Origin: Mesotaenium endlicherianum
Taxonomy: Eukaryota; Streptophyta; Zygnematophyceae; Zygnematales; Mesotaeniaceae
Assembly (NCBI GenBank): GCA_009602735.1
Contig: WELA01010935.1
Span: 153,898 to 217,897, forward strand
Direction: 5' to 3'
DNA: 64,000 bases
A program made the translations under genes and the position numbers. The notes under the pieces are model-generated. The model ran no database searches, was not told the origin of the DNA, and worked only from the letters and a program-made list of their open reading frames with translations. Positions 32,910-42,992 of this stretch are shown piece by piece (the first letter of the stretch is position 1; the number at the start of each line of letters is the position of its first letter).

Positions 32910-35258
32910 ATGGCTGCCATGGCTTCTTCTTGTACAGGCTTTGTAGTAGAGGTAGGCACTAAGATACTCACTCCTAGCAAGATTTGGGGTGAGAGTTGGG
33001 CTGCGCAAGAGTTCGGAGAGCACTACGAAGAGTTCTTTTTGGTAGGAATTCTTGAAGAAGAGGTGCATAAAACAAAGGAAACCAAGTATAAAATCTACTT
33101 TGGGTACGATGGGGAGTACAAAACATGGGGTCGCAAGCAGATACTACAATATGTGCCTATTGTACCCGAGTTTAGGTGGTTTTGCCCTTATGAGGGAGTA
33201 GTGAGGGTGGAGGCTTCTTCTAACCCAATTTCGCAAGAAACTAGCAGTAGAGCATTTCAAGTGACACCTGTCACTCCTGTCACTCAAAGCACCCCTGAAG
33301 TCACTGATACACCACAAGCAGATGCATCTGAGGCTGAAACAGAGACAGACTTGGCCTTAGATCCTGCAGAACCAAGGCGAAAGAGAGGTAGACCTGCAAA
33401 ACAGACTGGACCAGACATGAGTGTGCCCTGCAATAGAGAGGAGAGGAAAAACAGAGTGGTAGTGGCAAGAGAGAGTGCAAAGAAGAGAGCACACAAAGGC
33501 TACAGGAAGAAGAAGAATAGGGTCTCAGATGATGAAGAAGAATTCAGCAGTGACTCGGAGCTGGAGTTGGAAGATGAGCCCCTGGTGGCAACTCAAGATG
33601 AAGAACAAGTGCTGGAGCCTGTGACGCCTGTGGAGCCAGCAAATAGAGGAGGAAAAGAGTACAGCTGGAGACCTGCAGAGGAAGGTGAAGTGCCCCCATG
33701 GTTGGTTAAGCCTGTCAGTACTGTGGGCACAAGCCTGGTCAGAGTCAGTACTAGGCTGTTTCATACATTCAGCCCATTTGCTGTGCTTTGTCTCTTGGTT
33801 GGTATAGAGTGGTATGACCAGATGGCTGCTGCAACAAATGAGTATGCTCAAAATAAAGATGCTAAGAAATGGGTCATTCTTACCACCAGTGAGCTCATTC
33901 TGTGGCATGGGCTATGCATTGCTATGGCACTCAACCCTTTGCCTAGGTATACACTGTATTGGAGAAGTGACAGTTTTGGTCCTGTACTATTTCCAGCTTT
34001 TGGAAAGTACATGTCCAGAGATAGGTGGGTCCAGATAAAGTCCTACTTGCACATCATTTCAAATGCTGGTAGAGATGTGTTTCCTACAGCTTCTGGAGAA
34101 TATAGGCTATGGCAGTGTCAGCCATTCATAGACTTGCTCAAGAGTACATCCAAGCAATACTATAATCCAGGTGAGCACTTGACTATAGATGAGCGGCTTA
34201 TCCCGACTAGAAACAGACAATGCCCAGTCCGGGTGTATTGTCCAAAAAAGCCTTATAAGTTTGGTATTGAGTTGTTTACTTTGGTTGACAGTATAACATA
34301 CTATTGCTACGATTTTGTAGTATTTGACAAGGTCAAGAGACCAGGCAGGAATACTACGGTTGTGTTGGAGATGGTGAGCACTTTGCCCCAGGGGCAGACT
34401 TACAGCTTTGTCTTAGACAGAGGCTTTACTAGCCCTGTACTTGTAAGAGAGTTGTCTAACCTAGGTCATGGAGCTACTGGTACTGTTGTCAGTAGAAAGC
34501 ACTATCCTATCAAGGACCTGGTCCTAGATGTACCTGCAGGCGAGAGAGAGGCAGAACAGGGCAGCTTCAAGGCCCTCGTGAGTGATTGGCCTGAACAAGT
34601 AGCAGTTGTCTGGCAGGACAAGAAGCCAGTCTACTTCTTGTCTAACTGTAGAGGCTTGAATGTGGTTGAAGTTGAGAGAAGGCAGAAGGGAGGAGAGACT
34701 AGCATTATACCTGCTCCTGATATTGTGAAGCACTATAACCAGTACAAAGACGCCGTTGACCAGTTTGACAAACTTTGCTTGAGGGACAACTATTCAGTAG
34801 AGACAGAGCAGGTCGCTAGGAAGTGGTGGCACCGCTTGTACTGGGGCCAATTTGACGGTGCAATTGCAAATGCATACATCTTGTATGAGTTGGCTCATCC
34901 TGGTGCTGACATATATTCTTTCATGTTGCGGCTAGTGAAAGAGATGTCGGAGTGGGTACATCCTCGCGACAGGCAGACAAGATCAAGTTCAGCAGGAGCT
35001 TCTGGAGAGCAGAGATGGACTGGCAGGCACTTCCCAAACAAGGTCAACAAAGGAGAGAGAAGGTCTTGTGTAGTGTGCTCTGCTAAGAAGTTTGACAAAG
35101 GGGCTGCAGGCAGGAAGAGTAGATGTCAGTACATGTGTATGCCCTGCAACGTCATCTTGCACCCTAGTCCCTGCTTTGAGATCTACCACACTACCAAGAA
35201 CATTGACCATTTGGATGTAGGCAAAAAGAGGTTGCCTAATGGCTGCCCTAAGAAGTAG
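32910..35258 (+). CDS. piggyBac transposase, intact
   Basis: 782 residues from the ATG at 32,910. The TTG six codons upstream is not a likely start. The N-terminal ~80 residues have aromatic and charged strands (YKIYFGYDGEYKTWGRKQIL) that could be a Tudor/chromo-like fold. An acidic region holds an AT-hook, KRGRPAK, near residue 155. The DDE_Tnp_1_7 domain follows with three catalytic Asp: LTIDERL, VLDRGFTS and DAVDQFDKL. A C-terminal Cys-rich domain has CVVC, CQYMCMPC and CFEIYH. The enzyme excises and inserts the element at TTAA in the nucleus. No stop or frameshift is present. Domestication is unlikely, because the inverted repeats and TTAA are retained. Confidence 0.93.
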   Translation: MAAMASSCTGFVVEVGTKILTPSKIWGESWAAQEFGEHYEEFFLVGILEEEVHKTKETKYKIYFGYDGEYKTWGRKQILQYVPIVPEFRWFCPYEGVVRVEASSNPISQETSSRAFQVTPVTPVTQSTPEVTDTPQADASEAETETDLALDPAEPRRKRGRPAKQTGPDMSVPCNREERKNRVVVARESAKKRAHKGYRKKKNRVSDDEEEFSSDSELELEDEPLVATQDEEQVLEPVTPVEPANRGGKEYSWRPAEEGEVPPWLVKPVSTVGTSLVRVSTRLFHTFSPFAVLCLLVGIEWYDQMAAATNEYAQNKDAKKWVILTTSELILWHGLCIAMALNPLPRYTLYWRSDSFGPVLFPAFGKYMSRDRWVQIKSYLHIISNAGRDVFPTASGEYRLWQCQPFIDLLKSTSKQYYNPGEHLTIDERLIPTRNRQCPVRVYCPKKPYKFGIELFTLVDSITYYCYDFVVFDKVKRPGRNTTVVLEMVSTLPQGQTYSFVLDRGFTSPVLVRELSNLGHGATGTVVSRKHYPIKDLVLDVPAGEREAEQGSFKALVSDWPEQVAVVWQDKKPVYFLSNCRGLNVVEVERRQKGGETSIIPAPDIVKHYNQYKDAVDQFDKLCLRDNYSVETEQVARKWWHRLYWGQFDGAIANAYILYELAHPGADIYSFMLRLVKEMSEWVHPRDRQTRSSSAGASGEQRWTGRHFPNKVNKGERRSCVVCSAKKFDKGAAGRKSRCQYMCMPCNVILHPSPCFEIYHTTKNIDHLDVGKKRLPNGCPKK

Positions 35259-35932
35259 TACCATAGATAGCAATAAAGACTCAAAATACATTTTTTTTTG
35301 CACACATTATGTGCTCTAAACTTCAATTTTGACGACTCGTCCATGGGGCCTAATGTGGTAGAAGTCATTATTTTTGCTTGACATAATTTTATTGCTCTTG
35401 TGTAATAGGATGGTAGAGTGACTTGTTATGAATGCTCCGAAACTTATTTGAATGCATTCCATCAAGTTTTGGAAATTTTATGACCCATTTAGTGAAGCTG
35501 CATGGTGCATCTCTTAGTGAAATTATGGGACCAGGTCCAAAAAGCTGGTGTCAGTTTTGGGCCTAAACTTTCACATGTTAGCGTATACAAAGTATTGAAT
35601 GAAATGAAAATCTGTCAAGTGCAGTGTGGTCACTACATCAGGATGTATGCTAGAAAAAATCAGGACCTTGAAATCTGTTGTACTTCTCCGCATATTGCGC
35701 CCAAAAGAAATGTACCTTTTGCGGGTCACACGTGTGTTACCTTTCAAGTACAAAAAAGTACAATGAAAAATGCCGCAAAAATCGGAAAAAGTACATTGCC
35801 AGAATTCTTATTCAAAGGACATTTCAAATATATATCACTTTCACATACCACATAAGTACTCTATTTATCATTAGCATCCAAAGAAGGGGTGTTATGAGGT
35901 TGGTTTTGGTCCCAGTGGCAGTAAAGCTAGTG
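35259..35932. other. piggyBac 3' untranslated region and right end
   Basis: AT-rich sequence from the transposase stop to the right inverted repeat. It probably holds the polyadenylation signal; an aataaa-like caataaag lies at about 35,271. No other gene is supported. Confidence 0.5.
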
Positions 35933-35936
35933 TTAA
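35933..35936. repeat. TTAA target duplication (right)
   Basis: TTAA, matching 32,608-32,611. Confidence 0.85.
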
Positions 35937-36290
35937 AGCTCTCCAGAACTTAGAGGTAAATTTTGAGTCTCTGTCTGAGATGATATTAGAGGGTAGTCCA
36001 TGTTGGCATTTTACATGGTTGTAGAACCGTCTGGCAGTTTTGAGTGCAGTGACTTTAACAGTGGTGGGGTTGAAAATGACCTTTTTTGTCAGTTTATCCA
36101 CTACTACCAGTATTAAATCATGCCCATTGGCAGTTCGTGGTAGTGTTACCACCCAGTCCATGGGTATTGTGTCCCAGCGTTCAGCTAGGATGGGTAGTGG
36201 TTGTAAAAGCCCCCCGGGTGGTGTGTGCCTAGATTTATTCTTTTGACATTGATCACAAGACCTAACACATTTCAAGATCTCCTTAAAATC
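35937..36290 (-). pseudogene. int: Family-E integrase N-terminal half
   Basis: The minus frame carries the second zinc pair (CDQCQKNKSRH), the first catalytic Asp (IPMDWVVTLPRTANGHD) and the second (IISDRDSKFTSKFW). It ends at FWRAL exactly at the piggyBac TTAA. Together with 31,717-32,607 all three catalytic residues of integrase are present. Confidence 0.85.
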
Positions 36291-36690
36291 TCCTGTAATA
36301 GTTAGCCGACCTAAGGACGAATCTAAGTTCCAAGACAGACTGTGGTACTGGCCAGTCCCTTATGGTCTGGACCTTTTTGGATTCACATTGATGTCTTCAT
36401 TACTGACCTTAGAATTCAGTACTTTTCGCAAAAAAGTCACAATTGCTCATTTTAGCATGTAACTAATTCCTTCTCAGAGTGTCCATGATCGTCTTTAAGT
36501 TTTAGCATGCTGAGCTTTAATTTTAGAGAAATTTAGAAGACTTGCAAAAACTTATCCAAGTAAAGCTTGAAAATGTCTTCATAGCACCCATGCAGGTTGG
36601 AGGAGCATTATTTGGTCAAAATGGCATTACATTAGAGTCATAGTAGCCATAACGTGTGCGCAGTCTTGTGTTCGTTCCCCTAAGCAATTT
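36291..36690. other. Unassigned stretch where the RT palm and RNase H should lie
   Basis: In a complete element the RT catalytic motif, connection domain and RNase H would be here. I see none of them, so the region is deleted or replaced. The sequence is AT-rich with no supported feature. Confidence 0.45.
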
Positions 36691-37490
36691 TGATTCAATG
36701 ATTCCCACTCTCAAAATCTATCTTACTGAACACTTTAGCACCAGACAGGGTAATAACAAAGTCCTCGATTCTGGGTAAAGCATACTTGTTCTTTACTGTA
36801 ATTCCGTTAAGAGCTTTGTAATCCACACACATGTGCATACTTCCATCCTGTTTCTTAACAAATTAGATGGGTGCGCCATAAGGTGATTACCTGTAGGTAA
36901 TATAATCATTTTCCTCCAGCTCTGCAATCTGTGTTTTCAACTCTTTGCTCTCCACATAAAACAAGCTACATATGCGTCGCCAAGGTGGCTGTCTCCCAGG
37001 TAATAAGTCAATTCTTTGATCTACTTCTCTCTTAGGGGGCAGGCCTGGAGGCATATTAATAACATCGATGGACTGAGCAACAATTTTTGTAGCAGTAGGT
37101 TGCCCCGGAGGGCTAATCTTTTTCTCAACCAATTTTGCAGGTTTAGGAGGAACCACTCTTAGCATCAGACATAACATTCTGTCTTTCTTCTAGTTCTAGC
37201 TTTTGATCAACTCAAATGCATTCAGCAATTTGCAAAAGCCTCTTCTTTTCCTTCATTTGCCATCCATACAAGACACGAGGAAGAGCATTGGTCGGGTGCC
37301 AAGGTAGTCTGCCCATCAGTGGCTTCTCTCACTTTAACTGTACGTCCGCTCCAACACACTTCAGCTTGATCTCTATTAAGTGAGAACCTGCCTAGCAGAA
37401 GGTCATAAAAGCCAGTGTTGAGTACCTCAAACGTAAGAGTTTCAGTTGAAATTGCAATGCCAGAACCTAAGTAGACCTCAATAGGCTTGG
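36691..37490 (-). pseudogene. pol: Family-E protease end and RT N-terminal part
   Basis: From high to low coordinates, LTFEVLNTGFYDLLLGRFSL closes the retropepsin fold. GLPPKREVDQRIDLLPG and ELKTQIAELEENDYI lead into RT, then [31 protein letters not shown] and [11 protein letters not shown]. Stops occur at SPYGAPI-stop and after GNH. The YxDD motif is not present; the gene is cut near 36,690. Confidence 0.8.
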
Positions 37491-38965
37491 TTAAAACTCC
37501 TCCCGGGATACTTGAGGCATCTCTCTTCTATTCCCTTGGGTGACAGTAGGCAGCCTTAGCCGTTTAACCAAGTCCTTAGGGATCAATGTATGTGACGCCC
37601 CTCCGTCAACAAACGCCCTCACCTTCCTACCTGCAATCATGCAATGCAGTAGGATAGGGGGCACTATCTCTTCCTGACTTTCGCATTGTTCTCCTGACTT
37701 AGCAAAGAAATGTTGGACATAAGGTGGAACAAGAGCATCCAGAGAGTGCACTCTCTGAATTTCTATATTGCTGATGGTCTCATTTATCTGGTTGTCAGGC
37801 ATGCATAGTGAATCCAGTTCAGCAGGACCCATAATACCTGCTACGAGGGCAGCTAGTGACAACTCACTATCTCTAGCATCCTCACTGTCAGTAGACTGGA
37901 TTACTGACTGTTGCTGTCTTTTAAAGGCTGGTCCTTTCTCTTGACCTTTCAAAGGTGCTTGAGTGGACACTGCTCTTTGTAGTGGCCCAACTGTTGGCAA
38001 TGGTAGCAAATAGATTTTGCTGAGGCTGGTCTCGGCTAGTCTTACCACCACCTCTTCCATACCCACCTCGAGAGTAACCACTTCTTCCTCTCGACTGCAT
38101 AGCATTATACTCATACTCAAACTTATCACCCCTACCATCCTTAGCCCGGTCTCCTTCAATTGCATTGTAGGAACCGTGGGGCTTTTTGACAATCATATAC
38201 ACCAAAGCGTTACTCTGGCGCTTGTGAGTGAACTGCTGTTGATCCCAGGCATCAGCGTGCTGGATCAAGTTAGCCAGTTTCTCATACTTCTTTTCAGCGA
38301 CAATGACAATGACCTGAGACTTCGGATTTCAAGCCATACCTGAAATATGCTATTCTATACCGCTCTGGCAAATTTGGCTGCTTCATCATGTTCTTCTGGA
38401 ACTTTTGAGCAAACTCAGCAACTGAAGTGGTCTGCTTCAGTGTCAAGGAGATCATTGCATAAATCATTCCTACTGATTGATGACATCAAACTTCTCATGC
38501 AGCTTCTTGACAAACTCTACCCATGTAGGGTCAGTAAGTTATTGAGCCTTATGTCTCCTTTCCAGCACAACCACTAGTCTGCTGCACTACCTTTTACTAA
38601 AGCAGCAGTGTGCTTGACCTTCTTGTAATCCTGCAGTTCTGGATAGTTCTCCAGCCACTGCTCAACATCAGCGAGAAACTTGATCAGGTTATACTTTTTG
38701 TTTCCTTCAGGATGTTAGTCCAACGGAGGGTTTGGCTTATGTATGCTAGGCTCTTTGCCACCACCTCTAGTGGTATGAGAACCAAGTTGGTCTCTGTCAC
38801 ACAGCAAAGCCATCATGATCGTTTTGTCCTCTTGTAGGGACCAATACATTCTTGCCATTTGCGACTGCATTTGAACAAATAATGCTCCCACATCTACACT
38901 CTGAGGTTGGAGCCCAGCAAATGCAGCAGCAGCAATGGCATTCACCCGCTGAGTAGTGTCCTCAA
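37491..38965 (-). pseudogene. gag: Family-E gag and retropepsin start
   Basis: The N-terminal gag segment (VNAIAAAAFAGLQPQSVDVG, near 38,945) lacks its start. The capsid region has several frame breaks between 38,200 and 38,700. A zinc knuckle, CYHCQQLGHYKEQC, is readable at 37,965-38,010 in a frame different from the long open one. The retropepsin site reads FVDGGASHT, with Gly in place of the usual Ser/Thr after the Asp. Family-E coding stops abruptly at 38,966. Confidence 0.7.
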
Positions 38966-39540
38966 CATTAGGGTTACGCTATTCGCGTTTTTCTCTTATT
39001 GAGTTCCTTAAACTAAGCGAACTGAGTCGGTTCGCACGAGCTGCACAAACTGAAACTTTGTCTTAATTTTTAGCTAATCGCGACACCTTCGGACACCTAA
39101 GTGATCATAACGTGGAGGTTTGACGTGAAGGCGCACATCGTGCAGACCTTTCAGCCACAAAGTTGACGCTCCATTCGCTAACGTGAAGCAAGAACGGGCA
39201 AAATTTTGCACGTTTCGGCGAGTGCCACTAATCTGGAGCTTTCTAGTTCTTCTCGAATGGGACTGGCAAATGCTGCTGCTCTCAAGAGTCAATGTCTTCT
39301 AATAATGAATCTCCTGACGCTCTTCTTGCACTTCCTTCTTAGTTCATTTAGCACGTCCCCAACAGCCCCCTCTGCGATACACTATATGTAAGTATTCTCA
39401 TACTCTATGCTCATCCATTCTCGCAGATGCTTCTCACAGTTTCTTGCAATACGTATTTGTTTGCTTAGTCATTCTGATTTGACATAATCTGTGTACACGT
39501 AAGCGTAAGACTGAATTGCAATTACGTTCACCACGAAGCA
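38966..39540. other. Non-coding stretch with a possible hAT-like end
   Basis: At 38,970 tagggttacgc is close to the hAT-like terminus cagggttacgc at 12,563, and actaagcgaactgag follows as a subterminal-type repeat. A candidate opposite end near 39,500 (gcgtaagactg) matches poorly, and no 8-bp duplication is found. The sequence interrupts the start of family-E gag. Confidence 0.3.
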
Positions 39541-39685
39541 AGAGAAGTAGCTATGGGGTGACAAGGAGCAATAAGCCTTTGAGAAAAATTAAGGAGTTGT
39601 TGACACAAGCACCTGTGTTGGCAATTGCCAGTCCAGAGCTTCCTTTCACCATCATCACGAACGCATCAAACTTCGCATTGGCTCG
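39541..39685 (+). pseudogene. Fragment of a family-C-like RT/RNase H junction
   Basis: The plus frame reads KIKELLTQAPVLAIASPELP and FTIITNASNF, aligning with KIKELLTQVPLLAFASPELS and FTIITKASNF of the element at 26.2 kb. It is about 145 bp, broken at both ends, and abuts a family-B terminal repeat. Confidence 0.75.
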
Positions 39686-39721
39686 GCTTGGGCGACGGTC
39701 TCGACCTAATGAGTCATGACA
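39686..39721 (-). repeat. Family-B A2 segment, first bases only
   Basis: On the minus strand TGTCATGACTCATTAGGTCG starts at 39,721, as in the other copies, and is cut after about 36 bases at the junction with the RT fragment. Confidence 0.5.
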
Positions 39722-39874
39722 CCTGTCATGCATTGTGGGGTCGGACCCGTGGAATTGATATAAGCAACACACAAGTAGGCAAGCAAGAGATGCTATAATG
39801 GTTAGCAAAAATGCTTGTGGCGTTAAGACCAAAAGAAGGTCAGTTGTCAAATGTTTTACTTCCCCCCCCAGCTC
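39722..39874 (-). repeat. Family-B B1 segment and polypurine tract
   Basis: On the minus strand gctgggggggga (39,861-39,874) precedes TAAAACATTTGACAACTGACC. This is the B1 segment, ending at 39,722 just before the A2 start. Confidence 0.6.
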
Positions 39875-39912
39875 TCAACCTCCAGCTGATGAGTTGAGAA
39901 TGCTACCGCTAG

Positions 39913-40190
39913 CTAACTTAGAGCAGTCACTACAAAACTAGTTTTTTGCAGGGACGCGCTCCAGTGGGGGGTCAAGGCAGTCAATGTGGAAGCCGAGGTT
40001 GCAGTTGTTGCAGAGCAGCATACTCCTTGCCAGGGTTGTGGCACATCTGGCATGCCCAGTCCTTGGGCGGCCGCGCGTTGTGGGGACCAATTTGCACATG
40101 AAGGTAAGGAAGATGGCATGGACCAGAGTTCTTTGTGGGGTCCTTGTGAAGACAGTCAGCTGCGCCTTCTAGCTCCATTAAACCTGACGC
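39913..40190 (-). pseudogene. PHD finger of the nested family-B element
   Basis: The minus strand encodes PCHLPYL, then WACQMCHNPGKE, and after a 1-base frame change LLCNNCNLGFHIDCLDPPLE, RVPAKN, stop, FCSDC. All eight zinc ligands of a C4HC3 PHD finger are readable over two frames; the usual Trp near the end is a stop. It directly follows integrase. This is the best-preserved family-B finger in the window. Confidence 0.75.
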
Positions 40191-41100
40191 CAAGGCACGC
40201 TTGACGCGCAGGATGATTGGTGAGCTGCTGGTGTTGAGGCTGTTCTTCGTCTAGCGTGACAGGTACACAAATTCACCTGCGGAAAACTGCAACACCCGTG
40301 GACGACAGGCTCCTCTACAAGCCATGGCATACCTTAGCGTGTTGCATTGCTGAGCAATGCTGAGGTTGTCCATGGCCATGGGCATCAGGCGCTGGAACAG
40401 CAGTGCACGCTGCCCAATAACAGCACTCCATGTTTCAGGACTATTTGTCCAAGACGCTCTCAGCCACCGTCTTAGCCGCGGCCGGCAAGATTGGCTGGCG
40501 TCCATGGAGGAGAAAGTAAGGAGAACGCGAGGCCAAGGAGGCCTGGCGACTGAAGCAGTATTCCATAGCCAACCACAGGAGTGCGTCGTTCCAATGGGTG
40601 CTGTCGTGGGTCAAGCAGTACTTGCGCAGGCCTAGCTTGACGGTCTGCACCATGCGCTCTGCAAGGGCGTCAGCTTGGGGGTGATTGCGGGAGGTGGTAT
40701 GGTGGTCGATCATGGAGCGCTCCAGCAGCCTCTGAAAGTTGAACTAGAACTCCTTGCCCTGGTCGGTCAGCACCTCAGCGCAGCCGCCAAAGCGGCTAAG
40801 GACCTGATCAAGGAATGCCGGAGTGGCACAAACTCAATCCACTTGGACAAGTGCTCGATCACCAAAACGTAGAGGCTGTCTTAACGAGACATGGGTAACT
40901 CCGCGGCCAAGTCCAATGGTGACATGTAAAATAGCCCCTGAATGGGAAGGAGGCTGAGGACAACGATGCGCGCTGTGAAGCTTGAGCGCACACGGTCGCG
41001 GAGAGAACAGCTGACGACGTCGGCCACGACCTTAGCCGTGCCGAGCCACCAGTATTGGAGCAAAATCGGAGCTCCTTAGCAGTACCGGACCACCTGTACA
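40191..41100 (-). pseudogene. int: Integrase of the nested family-B element
   Basis: The core has SPLDLAAELPMSR (first Asp intact, unlike the copy at 9.4 kb), VLTDQGKEF and ALAERMVQTVKLGLRKY, so all three catalytic acids are present. Stops and frame changes occur near 40,230, 40,500, 40,750 and 40,880. The zinc domain at about 41,000 is damaged. The C-terminal part leads into the CHLP and PHD motifs. Confidence 0.8.
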
Positions 41101-41335
41101 AGCACTGCTCCCAGCCCTGCCTGCGACCAGTCGGTGTGAAGGATGAAGGGCTTCGTGTGGTTGGGCCGCCACAACACTCAAGTGCTCACTATCAGCTTCT
41201 TGAGCTTGTTGAACGCCGCGTGCTGCTGTGTCCGCCATACACAGGCCACCCCCTTCTGCAGCAAGTCGTTGAGTGGCTTAGCGAGCTCGCTAAAGCCAGG
41301 CACAAATCAGCGGTAGTAGTTGGCGATCGCGCGGC
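41101..41335 (-). pseudogene. pol: Remnant of family-B RT/RNase H
   Basis: Only the RT connection domain (ELAKPLNDLLQKGVACVW) and the start of RNase H (KPFILHTDWSQAGLGAVLVQ) remain. The rest of RT is deleted, and most of RNase H is also gone before integrase. Confidence 0.7.
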
Positions 41336-41925
41336 TGCCAGAGCCTCAAGCGTGCCTGGCATAGCCAGCTTGGTTAAGTAAGGTCGCACGCGATGGGCGA
41401 AGGAAACAATCTGCGTAGCGTCAATGACGGCCTTGCGTCCAAGGCGCTTGCTGCAAAGCTCAAAGTCAGCGCGGACATTGTCTTGCTTGTCCTTGCGCAC
41501 CCCCGCATTCTCAAGGACCCACGCAAGGGAGTGGGGCGGTTGGCGCGCCTCGACCTGCTTGAGGACGCGTAGGAGACCCCGAAAAAGCACCAAGCGAGGG
41601 TCGGTGAGGGCGCCACCGCGGCCTGCAATCTAGAAACCCTGGCACTCCCAGCCAGCGATGATGAGGTCCACCGTGCTGAGGCAAGTCACATGCTTGTTGG
41701 TGATGTCGCGGACGTCCATGGGTGAGTCCGGCTGTGCGTGACAAAAGGCGTGAGCAAGGAAGAGGTTGGGAAAGCGCTCGTGGCACAGCGCCATCTTCCG
41801 CCAGGCGACCTGCTGCGCCTCGGGGCTCGGGTTGACATAAACGTAACAATGGACAGGGATGCCGGCCTGCAGCGTGCTCAGCAGCCCCGTGGCAAATCCA
41901 GCAAATAGCTCCACCAAGACACTGC
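41336..41925 (-). pseudogene. Family-B C5-cytosine methyltransferase
   Basis: Motif I is SVLVELFAGFATGLLSTLQA (SAM binding, about 41,870-41,925). YVNPSPEAQQVAWR matches motif II. Motif IV reads VDLIIAGWECQGF, with the catalytic Cys but Glu where most C5-methyltransferases have Pro. A stop replaces the next residue, then IAGRGGALTDPRLVLFRGLL. SLAWVLENAGV is motif VI (ENV-like). After about 60 more residues the frame runs directly into RT connection-domain sequence near 41,336, so the target-recognition end and motifs IX-X are deleted. It would methylate DNA cytosines, possibly element cDNA, but this copy is broken. Confidence 0.8.
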
Positions 41926-42693
41926 CGCCGGGCCGCTCGTTCGGCTGGTCCGTGTAATTGGGTGTCAATTGCGGACGACAGCCCATAGGAGAATCGCCGG
42001 ACTTTGCTGTGGGTACGTACAAGCCTTGCTGTGCTGGTGCGAAGCCATGCGGAGCGAGTGAGGTGCGGAATGGGCCCAGGCAGAGGCTGGGGCTGTGCGA
42101 CGCGCGCGTGGTCTTGGTAATGTCGCCACCTATCCCAAACGTCCTGCACGAAGTGAGGTGTCAACCAAGCTTGAACCTGGCACACGCATGTGAGTTGCCA
42201 CCAGCGTGTCGCCTCGCATTCCTGCGCATGGGAAGCCAGGTATGCGAGCTAGTCCAGCACGAGGCGCCATGATAGGTTTGGGTACGGGTCGTAATAGGCC
42301 TGCTGGCGCCGGTGCATGGGAGGTGCGCCGGGTCGGGGCTGTCAACAGGCTTGGTGCGGTAGGCAAACTGCCGGACACATACTGGCTGGCGTGGCGCTAG
42401 CTGCACTCGAGCCTAGAGTTGCGGGTGAAGCGGTAGCTAGTTGCAAGGACGCCGATGGCGGTGCGCCAGGTCGTCCACGGCTGCAGACCGTCGGCCGGTC
42501 GTGGAGTCGAAAGCGCAACTGCTGGTGCGAGCCACTTTGGAGGGAGGTGAGCTGCTAGGATCGTCGCCAAAGAAGTGGCTGCGATGAAGCGCTGGCCGCC
42601 GGTTGTAGGGCGCGTAGGAGGCGTACGTGGTGGACTCCAAGGCGTCCTCGCTATTGCCCGCCTCGCAATACAGCGAAGTGGCTGCTTGGTCGC
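41926..42693 (-). pseudogene. Family-B linker upstream of DNMT
   Basis: Coding-like GC-rich minus frames with stops; no domain is recognised. At its outer end the frame reads YDRDNRDQAATSLYCEAGN. At the matching position on the far side of the nested insertion (54,808-54,830) the frame reads SLPFRDNRD. The two are parts of one reading frame separated by the insertions. Confidence 0.5.
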
Positions 42694-42704
42694 GGTTGTC
42701 ACGG
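42694..42704. repeat. 11-bp target duplication of the ~380-bp repeat (left)
   Basis: GGTTGTCACGG. The partner GGTTGTCGCGG at 54,808-54,818 differs at one position. Confidence 0.55.
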
Positions 42705-42992
42705 TCGTACTTATAAAATACTCGCATATCGGCCTAGCTTGCCGTACCAATATTCTGTACGCGTATCAAAAACAAAATTTAATGTAATAGTGGTCCATTT
42801 TTTATAATTTAATACCAAAATGAGATTTTCCCTTTCAATTTTTTCTTTAAGACCATCTATTTTTGACACGCTTGTAATTCTCCAGCTGACGCGATCAACG
42901 AAATTTCAAACATTCCAAAAGTTACAGCAGCGAACACGCTTGGCATATTTTGGCGTATTTTGGCGTATTTCACGTATAATTCTGACACACCT
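42705..42992. repeat. MULE-like small repeat, left part
   Basis: Inverse match to 2,300-2,597 (agcttgccgta, atattctgta, cgtatcaaaaac, atagtggtcc, ccaaaagttaca, cgcttggcatattttggcgta). The right part of the same copy lies at 54,720-54,807. Family A sits between them. Confidence 0.65.

Larger units (their letters stand above)
32612..35932 (+). mobile_element. piggyBac-type DNA transposon, 3,321 bp
   Basis: The left end CTCTAGCTTTAC and the inverse of the right end, CACTAGCTTTAC, match at 11 of 12 positions, and TTAA flanks both. The insertion splits the integrase gene of family E. Taking out the element with one TTAA rejoins the integrase codons in frame. One uninterrupted transposase gene occupies most of the interior. 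Intact gene, intact ends and exact target duplication suggest a young, possibly still mobile, copy. Confidence 0.9.

Noticed and set aside
32910-35258. The piggyBac gene as a domesticated host gene
   Set aside because: Matching inverted repeats and exact TTAA duplications surround it, and it interrupts another transposon; a domesticated gene usually loses its ends.
38966-39510. A second complete hAT-like element
   Set aside because: Only the left end resembles the terminus at 12,563. The candidate right end matches poorly, and the flanking 8 bp differ (ctcaacat versus aattgcaa).
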